Shown: one piece after another, positions 13,001 to 28,000 of the stretch
Layout: every line of letters begins with the position of its first letter
Position numbering within the stretch: position 1 is the stretch's first letter
NCBI GenBank assembly: GCA_905250125.1
Contig: CAJNOL010000981.1
Span: 1-64,000, forward strand
Direction: 5' to 3'
Origin: Rotaria sordida
Lineage: Eukaryota; Rotifera; Eurotatoria; Philodinida; Philodinidae
Length of the DNA: 64,000 nt
The notes under the pieces: generated by a model
Told to the model about the DNA's origin: nothing
The model's input: only the letters and a program-made list of their open reading frames with translations
The model's database searches: none
Made by a program: the position numbers and the translations under genes

Positions 13001-16000
13001 TGCCGTAAATATTTAAAACTTTTAAAGAAGATCAAAATCTTAATTAAATATACATTTGTCTTTCTAGCCAACTATCAATAAACTTATTGAATGTTTTGAA
13101 CAGGATACTCAACGCAATCTGCAAGGGTAAAATTTAAATATGAAAGATGCGTTGTTTTTTTTTCTTCGAATCATTATCTATTTATAGAGTTAAACAAGCA
13201 GCTTATACAACATATACTGATGTTAAACATCGATCTATATTACTTATGAAATACAATATAGAAACAACAAAAGTACTCGATATTCACATTAATCTACAAT
13301 CGCCTTTTTTTATTTTACCTGAAAATGGTGTCTACTATGAGTAAATTTTGTTTTCTTTTTTCTTTTTTGAAATGTTTAGATTTTATAATTTTTCTTTCAG
13401 TGGTTGTCCAGCCATTTGTTTGGATATGGGTAATTTAATTTTGCAACAAAATAGTATGATCAATAAAAATGACGAAGAAACAATGGTAAAATTCTAATTT
13501 TTTTTTAAATTTAATTCTTCGATTTGATTTAATATATTTTTTTTTCTTCTTTCTATTAGGATAATTACATTCAATTTCAATTAGAATTAAAAAATTTTCA
13601 ATTACTTTATGCTAATAAATGTAAATTGTATCTTTGCTTTTTTTTTGAATCGATAAAACTATTTCTCTAGTTATTCAGATGAAAATTGGCAAAATGCACG
13701 TCAACAAGAAACTACTCGTTTACATTTAATTAAACCAATAACACTTTCTATAAATCTTTTTAAATGTTTGTATTCGGATAATGCTAATTTTCCTGCGTAT
13801 GTTTTATTTAAAATAAATTTAGTTTTATTTTCATGGTTTTATTTTTTTTTTAGATGGAAGATTTCTGGACAAATTCCATTGGTGAGCGTACGAATTTCGG
13901 ATATGCGTTTATTTAAAATTATAAAACATATTCAATCACTTCCATTTCCACAATCGAAATATCGAACGATAACAGATATAGAAAATGAAACTGAACTATG
14001 GATGACGCCAACTTTAATTGATACTACTCAACAAACATTAGAAACAATTGAAAATATGACACCTATGAAAAAAATTTTAGAAAAATTGGCTAATGAAAAT
14101 CAAAAAATTGAAAATAAATTCGAAGAACAATTTACACAAATCGAAGCTAATTTTAAACTTTCACAAGTAATAATTAAAAAAAGGCATTATGAGACCTTCA
14201 AGTATATGAGACACTCGATAAAATTTTCTTTTTTGTACATTCAATACATAAATATCTGAAATCAGCAATCCCAAAATTGAAATTTCCAATACCTTTTCTC
14301 TCAAAAGTTAATCAATATTGACTTTTTATCATTATCATGTCCTTATGAGAAAAAACATCAGCCAATATCTCGTAAAAGTTGTACTATGTTTTCGTTTCAA
14401 CAAATGATTCAAATTTTTTATAAATTATACTAAAATATAGAGAATTAAACACTGAATAAAACGAGCTATTTATTATATCGATCGACTCAAGTTTTATACT
14501 CTATATAATGGTAAAAATATATTCAATAATAAAGAGTATCTTTGAGATGCAACGAGATTCACAGTTCTCCTACAGAATATTTTTTCAACAAAAAAAAAAA
14601 ATTTTAGTGGTTTTCATTATCATGTCACAGTTGTAAAGCAAAATAAATACGATATTCAAAATCAATGTGAATAACTACATACATGGGATAAAATACATTT
14701 TAGAGAATTTTTTTTTCCCCTATAAAAAAATTCATCTGTGGTCTCCCACGGCTATATTTTATCAAAATTTTGCCAAGTAATCTTCCGGGTATCGATTTAT
14801 TTTAGGAAAAAAATTCTCTGAAAAAGTATTTGATTCAAAATAGTTTTTCACATTGATTCCGAATGTCGTACTTATTCTGCTTTACAATTGTGTCATGGTA
14901 ATGAAAACCATTAAAAATATTCTTTTTTTCGATTGAAAAAAAGCATAATATAAGAGACAGATGAATCCTGTTTCGCCTCGAAGATATTATCTGATAGAGA
15001 ATAAAAAACTGCATAACATATCAAAAAAACTTACCTCTAGAACTTTCTAATTCTGAATCGTGAAAGAAGATAGGTCGTTATCAAATGAGCACTTTATATT
15101 CATTAGAAGAACTAGTTTTCATTCATGTTAGCTTTATAAAACTTGAATAGGTTGATATTATAAATAGTTCATTTTGTTCCATTTTTAATTCTCAATATTG
15201 ATGATTGCAGATATTGATGCATTGAATGCACAAATAGATTTTTTTTTATCGAGTATTTCATATATTCGATAGTTTCAAGATTTTTCTTTTGATAATAAAT
15301 CAAAATAAATTTACGTTCATTATTTTAGATCGATCTTCTTCTTGAAGAAGAAAAAGAAGATAGAGATTATCCATTTCTTCGTATTTCATTTATATCAATC
15401 TATGTACAAACATTCATTAAAACATTTGATATAGAATTTCAAGCATCATTAGATGATTTTATTATTTATCATGAACAATTCATAACAAAAGATAATCAAC
15501 ATCTTCGTTTTCTTGCTGCTCAACATGAAGAAAATCAAAATATTGATAAAATAAATTCTAAAAAATTAGTTAGTTTACATATTTTACATACATCATCAAA
15601 TAATCCATTATTTACATCATCAAAATATGATGGATTGGAAAATAAAATTCGAATACATTTTAGTAAACTTATTGTTACATTACAATTAGAAGCATTATTA
15701 TCTATCATGAAATTTCAAGATAATTTCATGCAAAAATGGCCAACAGATATTTTTGAAGAACACATTGAAAAAAAACAATTATCTGAAAAATTTTCTCAAG
15801 AAAATAAAAGAATGTCGACGATCGAAAAATTTGTTAAGACAAATAGTAAGAATATTCTTATGAATATTAGATTGATTTTTATTTTCTATTCAAGATTTAT
15901 CACTTGAAAGTACACTTGAAATTGAAGCTAATTTAGAAGAATTTCATATTGTTATTGCAACGATGGATACTCAAATGTTTGATGTTTACATTCATGGTTT

Positions 16001-19000
16001 GATCTTTTTACTAACTTTTCTTATGATATCTGTTTCTTTCTTTTTTTGTGTATAAAGGTGTCAAAGCTAATATGCATAATACATCTAATGAAACATTTCT
16101 CAATTTAATTCTTACCGATTTTTGTATGTTCGATCCTCATATGGATGCACGATTTCGAAAGGTAAACTTCAAATGTTATTCAAAAAGTGAAGATTTACAA
16201 TTTAATCTGTTTCATCGTAGAATCCGAATTGATAGACCTTAATATAGGTATAAAAAGGTTTCAACACAATCTCTGCAGGATCCTATTGGGCATATTTTTT
16301 TTTTGACTTAATCCTCTAGAAGTACAATAACTAATTCGCATACCGATAATGAGACTTTATTGGTATATAGTCTGCGATTGTATATTAACAACATCTGTCT
16401 CATAGCCTGTGACGTGAGAGAAGGATCTTTTAGATCATGTTTCAAAAAAAAAGCCATTTCATTGAGTTGATAGAGAACTATATATATACAGTAATGATTA
16501 TTGAAAATTTCTTCTATTTAAATTTCGTATCTCGTCGTTTTTTATGATAAATAATATGTTTCATTTGAAAAAGTGATTCTGTAACAAAGATGATAGAAGA
16601 AGAAAATTTGCTCGGACTTAATAGCATAATGTTGTTCAAGATTTATAGGATAATCATTACAAATATATCATTTGTGTCCCCGTTTTTTTTTTAACATGCA
16701 GTTTATTGTTCCATAAAGGTTAACAAATGATAAGGATATAAAAACTATACGCCCAATACAAGAATATTTAAAAGAAGTTTATTTTACCCATATAATCAGA
16801 TCCTAAACCTCTCAATCTTTCTTCTTATTCACCTCATTTACCTACCTATTTTTTTTTAAGGTGGTTTGATACAGAAATATTTCAAGATAAAATATTCTAA
16901 GGTTAAGCTTGATTTTTTAAAAAAACCATATTGTTCTCTATGAACTTCAATAAAAGATATTACATCCAGATATATATGGTTTGCACGTTCAGCAAGTCTT
17001 TTAGGGAAACGACTATTTTTCCTAAAATTCGTACTATTGTAATACGTTTTAAATGTCCCCTTTTTTTTTTGATGTCGAACTCAGGAGATATTAAATGAAT
17101 CGACTGATTCTATGATTAATTATACATACTTGTATTTTATTTAGATTATTTCACAACAAAGTGAAGACAACGAATTATTATCAGTTTCTATGGTTCTTTT
17201 TAACTATCCTAAGATACATACAAAAGCTCTAGATGATGTTGATTGTAGTGTTAAAATTAATTTTGCCAAGGCAAAGATATTATTTCTCTATAAATATGTC
17301 GATCAAATAATGGTATGTTATTATTACAAAATATTCACAATGTTTTTTTTTTATCTAATCAACAATAATATAGGGATTTCTTGACATATTGAATATTTCA
17401 AAATCAGCAATTGATGTTGCTCAAAATCAAATTGATGCTGTTTATGAACAAGTACAAAATATACAAAATCAAGCATATAAACTACATCTAAATGCTACAT
17501 TTAATGCACCAAATATTATTATTCCAATAAATGCTTATTCAGATGAAGCATTATGTCTTGATTTAGGAAAATTAATATTACAAACAAAATTTATTGATGA
17601 TCCAGAAATAATACTTATTGAACAACAACAAGTTAACATTGAAAATGTTCGTGCTCGTCGAGTTAAACTCAATAAAAATAATAATGAAATAGAAAATGAA
17701 ATAATTCTACTCGAATGTGCAAATTTAAAAATCGATATTAATAGACTTTTATATCCTGAAAAAATAAAATTTACAGCATATATTTCTGTTAACATGCAAT
17801 GGGATCTTATTCATGTAAATTATTTAATAATTATAATTGAATTCATTTTCCTTTCTTTTTTTTTTCTTTCAGTTTCAATTAGCTAAAGATGATTATTTAT
17901 GTGTAATGAAAATTTTAATGGAAAATTTTAATGATCAAACAATAACAAATATTATTCGTGAACAATATCGTTATCAACAAGAACAACAAAAACAAGAAGA
18001 AGATGCTTTACGAAATGCTGTTATTAAAAAACAAACAGGTTTCGATAATTTTAATAGTTAGAAATTATTCAAATCATAAAAATAATCTACTTTTTCTGAG
18101 TCTATTATTATGAATATAACAGAAAATATGATATCAAGAATATTTATTTATTTTTTGTTTCAGCATGGCAAATTGGTGAAATATTTGAAAAAATTAAAGT
18201 TCATGCTGAAATCAAAAAACTTGCACTTACACTTTATCTTGGTGAATCGAATTTGGTTTGTTTTTTTTTTCTTATAATTACTTCATTTTCATATATTTGA
18301 ATATAGATTAATCGTCATGTAAAACATGAAGAAAATTTGAAATTAGTTAAGGTAGAAATCAATATATTCGAAGTTATCTATCGACAACATTCAGATTCAA
18401 GTTATAAAGTTATAGCACGTGTAAAAAATTTTCTATTTGATGATCTACGAGAAACACATAAAACAGATACTGTTACACATATGATGGATCGACATTTTAC
18501 TGTTGATCCAAATGCATATATGCTAATAGCTAGTTTAGAATTTAAATCAAAAGATTCAATACGTTTAAACGATCAACAACGATGTAAATAAATTTTGATA
18601 AATTATTAATAAATATCTTTTCGATTTGTTATTATAGTAAATATTCAATTGGAAAGTCTTTATATTTGTATTAAATTAGATTATTTGATAATATTAAAAG
18701 ATTTTTTCATGTCAAATATACCAATAGATGATAAAAATAAATCAAAAAATCAAGAAATAATAATGACAACCTCTACATTATCTTCAATTGAAACTACTAA
18801 TAATAATGTTGAAACTAGAATTGATATACTTGTTAAAAATCCTGAAATAATTCTACTTGAAGATCAACATAATTCTAATTCAAATTGTCTTGTACTCAAT
18901 GTAAATAATATATATATATGTGATAAATCATAATAAAAATTATTCTATTTAAATTTTAGTTTGCTCTTGATATACGTGCGCTTAATATTGGAGATAATAC

Positions 19001-22000
19001 GAACTTATTTGGTGCATTGAATGATTTAACTATCTATAGTTCGAAATTTGCTGAATTGAAATCTTCGAAAGTTAAATATCGAGTAAAAAAAAATGAGCGA
19101 ATATATCTTGTTGTTGTTTTTTTGAGTGTTATTATTTCTTAGATTTTACAACCAACAAAAGTTGATCTATCAATAATTATCGATTTAGAACAACAAAAAA
19201 TTGATATTCGTTTTTCACATATTATTATTAATATTACACCAGCTGCTGCTCGTATACTTATTGGTGTTACTAGTTCATTAAGTAAACATGAGGTAGATAT
19301 ATATATATATATTGTTTATAATTATAATTAAAACATTCTTATATATTATTTAGCCAACGAATAAACAAGAAAAATTCGATATGCAAACAATGTTTAAGCC
19401 AAAACCAATTAACGAATCTGATTTTTGGTATTTACAAGGTAGAATTTCATTTGACTTTTTTTAATATAGTAAACTGACGATTAAAATTTACAAGACATTA
19501 ATGATCTTCCATCACAGAAAAATTCTCTTATTGAAAATAAGAAGAAGAAAGAAGAAAGTTGTCTTTCCCAACAAGTATATAGATAATTTATTCAAATTGT
19601 TTTGTTTAATGTGCTTTGTCTTTTATTCAATTAGCTTGTTTTAACATTAACAACTATGGAAATAAAACTTGATGTTGGTTTTGGTTTAGTAACGAAACCA
19701 GTCGTTGCTATGTGTCTATCGAATTGGACAGTTGATCTTAAAAATTGGTCTGATCAGGTATGTGATCTTTATCAAAATTTGTTAGTATGTATATAAAGTG
19801 ATGGAAAAAAGTTTAGAAACAACGATTTTTTTTTGTTTTTTTCATAATGTTAAGCACGTAGCTTCAATCCAAATAGTGATTTTAATAGCCAATGGAGTTT
19901 TCTATCCAGTACACTTTATAGTAAGATTTCACAAATGAACTATGATGGCAAGACTCCTAAAAAACTGAACATTGAATTTTTCAGGTTCTAGAAGAGTTTG
20001 CTAAAGCTATTTTTGAACGATGCCATCTTAAAGAGCATAAAATTCTGAGCAAAAGGAGGAGTCACCGAGTTTTCTACCAACTTCTCGTAAAAAGTTACAA
20101 GCATCACAAAAATCATGGAAAAACGAAGTTTTTTTAAAATCGACTAAAAACGCCTTTTTCATGATTTTTGTGATGCTTGTGACTTTTTATGAGAAGTTCG
20201 TAGAAAACTCGGCAATTCCTCGCTTTGCTCAGAATTTTGTGCTCTTTAAGATAGCATTGTTCAAAAATAGCTCTGGCAAACTCTTCTAGAACCTGAAAAA
20301 TACCGTGTTCAGTTTTTTAGAAGCCTTGCCATCATTGTTCATCTGTGAAATCTTACTATAAAGTGTATTGAATAGAAAACTCCATTGGCTATTAACATCA
20401 CTATTTAAATTGGAGCTACGTGCTTAACATTATGAAAAAAACCAAAAAAATCGTTGTTTCTAAACTTTTTTCCATCACTTTATACATATTATTTATTATT
20501 TCAGATGACTGCTTCATTAACAATGAATATTGAAGCAGCTTTATACAATGAACATACGCTTGCATGGGAACCTCTTATTGAACCGACACTTGATAAAAAT
20601 ACAGGACATCTTTCACCATGGAATATTACATGTTCAATTACACCTGTAAGTCTTACAACTGTTTTGATGTTTTTCTTTTTCATATCAAATAATATTTTTC
20701 GAATTTATTTTTTTGAACTTCTAATTTATCTATACAAAAAAAAAACAAATTCAATTCATTCGATGATCTAATACTTTATTAATTTTTTCTTTCTATTCAA
20801 ACATATCTATTTGACATATTCTTATGAAAGATGAAACTCAAAACAAAAATCTTTGGATTCTTATTTAAAAATAATGATTTGAAAATATATATTCATTTAG
20901 ATATATCCGATTTCTGATCGTCTTGAATCATCATCAACACATACTCAACAACAACAAAAGAAAATTTCTGGTCTCAATGCTAAACAATTAATATCAATTG
21001 GAACTCAACAATTATTAAATATAACTATAACGAAAACAGGTCTTGAACTTATTCAAAATTTATCATCTTTATTTAATGATATTTATAATCAACGTTTACC
21101 AAAAAATTTTAATGAAAATGAATCATTATTATCATTAGTAAATTTAACAGGGCAAGATATTTTCATTGATAATCTAAATGGTCTCGAAGTAATTTTATTA
21201 TCAAAAATGAAAAATAAAATTCGATTTAATTGTTTTGTTTTTCTTTTGATATTCTTAAGTTTACTGATGATATAACATGGACGTCAAAAGTTATGAAACA
21301 AAATGAATCAATTTCATTAAATGCTCCTGTTGAACGATTATCATCAACTTATCGACTTTCTGTTATGGAAGAACAAACTTTTAAAAAGCGACAAGAATTT
21401 TCTGTTCAAGTAAATTTTTCTGATTTTCCTTTATTTCTTTTTTTTTAATAGTAAAATTTAGTTTGATGATCATATTAAATTAATAAATATTAATCGAACA
21501 TGGCAACGTATATATGATTTAAAACCATCATTTATTCCATTTTTTCCAATTCAATTACTTTGTGATACACAAATACATAATAATTGTCGACGTATTATTC
21601 TTAGTTCTATTATCAAAGTTTGTTATTTGATGATGTTTTAAAATAATAATAATAATAATTATTATTATTATTCTTTTGTTTAATTTAAGATATATAATAA
21701 TACAACATTACCAATAGCTATTCTAGATTTTAATTCAAATACAGAAAAATCTTATCATCGAATTGGAATAAATGAATATTATTATGTTCCTATTAATCTT
21801 TTTTATAAAAGTTCGAATCTATCAATTTCTATTGGTGTTGATGAGTATGAAATAAGAATAGATAATATACTGAATCAACATTATAAGAACAAGATATTTT
21901 TTATTGATTCTTTTTCTCTGATGCTGACGAAGGAACTATCTTACCACTTGAGCTCTTATTGAGATCAAAAAGATATCTCGGTAAGACTAGAAAAAGTTTA

Positions 22001-25000
22001 CAAGGGTTCGTACCTATGAGTTGCTGGAATCGAGTTATGACCATTTTAATGACTTTCGATCCATTTTTAAGTATTTATTGTGAACAGCGGCTTTGAAAGC
22101 TCCATGGGCACGAATTCTTGTAAACTTTTTCTAGTCTTATTGAAACGACTCAATATAAGCTCAAATCTAAATAATGATTTGCATATTCAATGAAGTTGTC
22201 TATCAAATACTTTCTATGACAAGATTTTATAGATGGATAATGATGATAGGATCTTAGAACAACTGAAAACGGGAGCTTTCAGATCATTGATAAGAAGAGT
22301 TGAGCTCCGTCAGGTTACATCACTACGACGATTTTTTTGTTTTGATAAAGTTTGTGTTTTTTTTTGTTTTTGTGATGACACTATTAAAAGATAATTTCCA
22401 GAAAGCCGTCTATGATTGGCAAGCTCCAGTTTTCAGTTGTTCAAAAACTCTACTCTCATTCTTCATCTATAAAATCTTGTTATGGAAAGTATTCGTTAGA
22501 AAATTTCATTAAATATTCAAATTACTATTTGGATTTAAACCAAATATTTAACATCAGAGAAAAAAAAAATCAAAAATATCTTCTTCACGTAATTTTGATT
22601 CAGAACTGTATATATGTATATATATTTTTAAAGAAATGATCCGGATGGATCAATCAGTGACTTTTTTGAATACCATTGGATAACGACAATGACTCTAGAG
22701 AAAAAATTACAATTAAAAAATGGCAAAGCAAATCATTTAATTGTATATATCATAGTTTTAAAAAAAAAATCTTATTTCTATTCAAATTTGTTGTTTAATA
22801 GGTATATAGAGAAATAAAAGAAGCTTATTTAGAAAATACAGATCAACTTGAACGAAACTCATACAGTATTTATATTCATTCAACTATTCATCTAACAAAT
22901 CTTTTACCAATTGATATTCAATGTTCGATTAATGTAAATAGTAGTAAAATTTTTGTTTTTTTTTTGTTAAGTAACTATATATCATACCTTTGAATAGAAT
23001 ATTGAAGAAATTTATCTGAAACCAAGTCAATTACAATTAATTACATCTGGTGGCAAAAATTCTATACTTAGATTTATTGTATGTTTAATTAAATTATTTC
23101 TTACATATATATATATATTTAATTGTTTGTTTAAGATTCCATTTTACAATAAAATTAAATGGATTTCAGATCCTATTGATTTAGGAATACGAAAAAGAAA
23201 TGATCCTAGTGAACAAATTATTACTTTTCATAATGCTACATCTACAGATAAACAGCAAATTTTAGTAAGATTTAAATATATTAGTTTTTATGGAACTCAC
23301 ATTTTTTTTTGAAAGAAAAATGTTGTGAATGTAAATTTTAAGTCGATGTTTTGCGCCATAAACTTTTTTCTCAGAGTTCCTTAGTAACGGAAAAAGACGC
23401 ACTATCAAGATATATAAGAGATGTGTACAAAAAGCTTATTCGCTAGAGATGTACAGCATAGGATAGAGCTCGTCGGAACCAGCCCGATGGACAACAATAG
23501 TTAAAATAATAATAATGTTAAATTACGAAAAAATGAAAAACAACGAACGATTAGTAACAAGGTAACCAAAAACATTCTAGTCGAAATGCAGAAATAACTA
23601 AGACAGATTACTTTCCTGATGATCGATTGTCCTTAGAAAATAACTGTACTTTGCAAGAGATTTTTCACTATTTTAGTCTCAATGGGAGACTACACTAAAA
23701 AGCTTTCTCATATTAATTTGATATATTCTATTAGCGAATGGCTTTACGTGTGGATTTATTTCATGAGTCATATCGTTTATCATTATATGCACCATTCTGG
23801 ATTGTTAATCATACCAATCTTAAACTTGAATTTCAAGTTTGTATTTGTATTTATTCTTTTGTTTTTTTCGTTTAATAATTACAAATAATTTTATATTTAG
23901 ATCGGTAACGATAGAATATTGATTAAAAATATTGAAAATTCATTCCTTGTCTGCCCGGAAAAATATACAAATGATACCAGTGAAAAAGTATAATGTCAAT
24001 TGAATAAGTCTAACTTATTTTTCTCGATTTATTTCTTAGGGTCAAATTCGATTGTATGGTGTAACACAAAATGATTCAATGAAATATTGGTCAGAAGAAT
24101 TTTCACTTCATGTTATCAAAAGTATTGGAATGGCTAACTGTAAAGGACCCAATGATAAAACATATATGGTGATTGATTTTTTAATATAGAAAAGAAAAAA
24201 AAAACGAGTTTCACAACTATATTTTCTAGCTTAAAAAAAATGCGAAAGTTTATAGTTCTTTAAAATGTTTGATCATAACTTAAAATTCGACATGTTAGCA
24301 TCACCAATTCATATTAATTACTTTTCCTAGTAAAAAATGAATTTGTTTTTTCGTTGTTGACTGATTCATTGAAAATTAATATTGAAGAAATTGCAACTAA
24401 ATCAATCGAATTTAGAATATTGTTTTTCTAAATAACGAATGATAATTTTCACTAAATTATTGAAGAATTAAAATAAAAATTTCCAACAAAGTCTTCCAAT
24501 ATTAATCATTTTTGAGTTAGGACTAGGGATGTACGGAATCAAAACAAAAAATTGATTCCGTATGTCTCTAATCCAGACAATGTGCATCATATAGTGCCTA
24601 ATGAATTATGAATATACGGACAATAGCTTATACTGTTAGCTTATAACTGCTTTTTTATTGTATTTTTTAAATCAAAGCCGTGGTTCTCTTCACGAACATG
24701 GGGAAAAATTGATTTTCGAATTTCAACTTAATATTTTGCATAAACATAGACCTTAAATTTAATAATTAATTGTGAAAATTCGTCATTCCCATCTTAAGAT
24801 ATGGCTATGATAATAGCGTATCTTTTATATCATTCTAATAGATTCAATATTATTATTTCATGATAGGAACAAATTAAAAGACGTAAAGTTTTTACAAGAA
24901 ACTATTCTGGTTAAGATCTATCTCTATGTAAAATTTCAAAAATTAATTTTTCAAGTATTCCTGAGAATATGTTAGATTAAATTTCGATATTTATTGTAGT

Positions 25001-28000
25001 ATATATATAAGTTAAAATTAAATAAATTCTCTTGTATAGATTTGTGTTGATATAACAACAAGTTCATTTGGTTTAACAAAAATTGTTACATTATCACCAG
25101 CTATGGTTATTATTAATCAAACTTCAGTATGATGATTTGATTCTTTATTCTATGAAAAAATCTTTTTATCTCTTCTTTAGATTCCTATTGAAATTGTTGA
25201 AACTTTAAGGGATAAAGAACAAAGTCAATGGATTTTCGTGGAATGTGATGAAGTATATATAATTCTATAGAAATATAAACATATTTTATCATTGATGTAT
25301 ACCTATAGGTTATTCCATTTTGGCCACAAAATGCCAAAGAAGGTTTAATGCGTGTTCGTTATGCACATAATCAAAAGACATCGAAAGCATTTTCAATGAA
25401 TAAAAAACATCATACATTACTGTATATGAATGATACAGAACGTTTAGTTATATTTGTAGAAGTTATTGCCACGGATTTTGATGGTGTTCGAGTGATATTT
25501 AGTGATTATAAACAAGTTGATGCACCCGTATTACTTATCAATCATACAGATGATCAATTAATTTCATTTGTTCAAAAGGATGATATGTAAGTCAACTTTC
25601 TTTTTTCTTTCGAATATTGCAATACTAAAAGATTTTGTTTTTAATTATAGGAAAATTCAATATTTAGTACCACAATATTTTGTCTATTATACATGGATGG
25701 ATCCATTAAAACCACGTGAAATGATTATTACTTGCAATGACAAATCAAAAACGATTGAACTTAATGTAAGTTAGCACTTTTCTTTGCAGCAGAATTTCAT
25801 GAATTTGTTTTGTAGAACTTATAATTATATATTATGATTCCTTTTTTTTTGTATAGCCTCATCGTGGTGATCTTGATATAAATGAAAATTATCATACTGT
25901 CAAGTATATTGTATTCATTGATGGTGTTCAAACTGTATTACTTTTCTCATGTGATGAACAAATTATTGAAGCTACATTAAATGTAAGTATTTAAATGTAT
26001 TATAATGAATAAAATTTCTTGAAATAGTTCTTCTAAAATAATTCAATGTTATAAACGTTTACTGTGAATCATTAACTATGTAATTCTTCGTTATTAAAAA
26101 ATAAATATAAACGACTTTTTTTTCCTCGTCTTATTATTTCAGAATTAGTATTAAAATTAAATCAAATGCTTTAGTATTATATTACATTAGAATTTATTAA
26201 TGTTAACATATTAGCAATATTTTTGAATTCTAATACATAAACTACTTGTCATTAGATTTCGAACAATTTAAGCTTACATGGAAGGTACCTCAGTGTATTT
26301 CAACTTTATCTTCTGGCTAAAATTAGATTTTAGCGAGATTAGGAAAACTCTAAAATAATTCATGTTTATGACTGTTCGTTCTTGAGATATTTAATAATAG
26401 CATTTCAATTAGAGAGCTGTGGATCCAGGACGAGTTTTAGAAGTTTAACTTTTCTCGGATCCGTGTTCATAGAAATGTGGACCGCAGCTCCCGAATTTCG
26501 ATTTTAACTAAAAATATGAGATCGAAATAACATTGTCAAATTAGTTAACATTCGTTTATTCTCAAATTCGTTCAATACAGATGGCCTATTAATAAATATC
26601 TAGAGATCCATCATAGAAATTTTCAATATTGTGAAAGTTTGTTTTTTATTCAGTTTGTTTCTATATAATGAAGAGAGACTAACATTAAACTATCTGTTTT
26701 TTTTTCCTATTTGACTTAAGTGTTGCATCATTTTAATTTTTTTTAGTATATTAAAGAAACTGTTAGAGACTTGAACTATTTATTATCATAGCTTTGAAAT
26801 TTTATAATTCAATAGAGTTAAAAATTTTAAAGTGGAATAATTCAAAGATTCTGGTAATGTGATTTGTTTGACATATTTTCATTTTCAAGTTATTAAGATA
26901 ATATATAGATAATAAATTGAAAAAAATGAAAAACCAAAATGAAATCCTATTCCGTCATAGCGTTTACTATATCTCGGAATCTTATTTTCACTGAAACCCA
27001 CTTATAGTCACAAGATAAAGTTGAAAGATCAATGTCAGTTGTGGTACTTCTTCATTGAGCTTAAACTACATTAGAATTAAAAATAATCGAGCCTGTCCAT
27101 ATAACGGTCCACCTGTTAGTGAACGTCAGTATGAGTTTTCGGTGAATCATTCACTGAAATTGCACATCTATAATCTAACAGGAATGCGAAAGTATAAGAG
27201 TAAGAATTTTGGACCTTTCTCTCCTCACAAACTGTATATCAATATCGTCTTGTTATAATGTATGAACTACATTTTTTTTACTGCATTTTTGAAGGACTAA
27301 GTAAAAGGATGGCAGAAAAAATATGTTCCAAGGTAGATCGAATAAAATAATCTCCCTACAATTAGCAAAAGCAACTACATCGTGTGCTATATTTTAATCC
27401 TATAGGAATTGCACTAACAGCTTTTTATTATGAAAGTCTATTGCTTTGATCACTGTCTGAAAAATTTACGAGAGAACATATTCAACTATCGAACACCATT
27501 CGACTTCACATTATGGTTACGAGTAGGTCTTGATAAAACTAAGAAAACCTTAAAAGGATTTGAGCCTATAGCCTACTATTGAAGTGTCATAGTCATTTAA
27601 ATGAAAGTTTTATTGAGGGCAGGGCATTTTCAAAGAATCCCAAAACAAACATGATTTTCTCGAGATATTCAATATCTACAAACACAGCGGTTTATCCAAG
27701 ATTACCCTAATGACCTTTAAACACACCTATAGGCATAATTTCAACTGAATCCTCTTTTTTTTTAGATTTCCAGAAATGACTTGCTCTCAGTAAGAATTTC
27801 ATTAAAACGGTCATAACTTTTCAATAGTAGATAATGAGCTAAAAATCCTTTTAAGTTTTTCTTAGTCTCACCGAGACTTACTCGTAGTCATAATGTAAAG
27901 TCGAACGGCATCTGACAGTTGGATATGTTTCCTCTTTAGTATATTTCAACAATAAATAAACAAGAAAATCAAATTATCGAAGAGTATTTGACCAGTAAAT

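Noticed and set aside
16220..16251. Possible extra VPS13 exon between exons 27 and 28
   Set aside because: An AG acceptor is followed by AATCCGAAT then TGA, so it cannot be read in the phase left by exon 27; direct joining to 17145 keeps the frame and homology.
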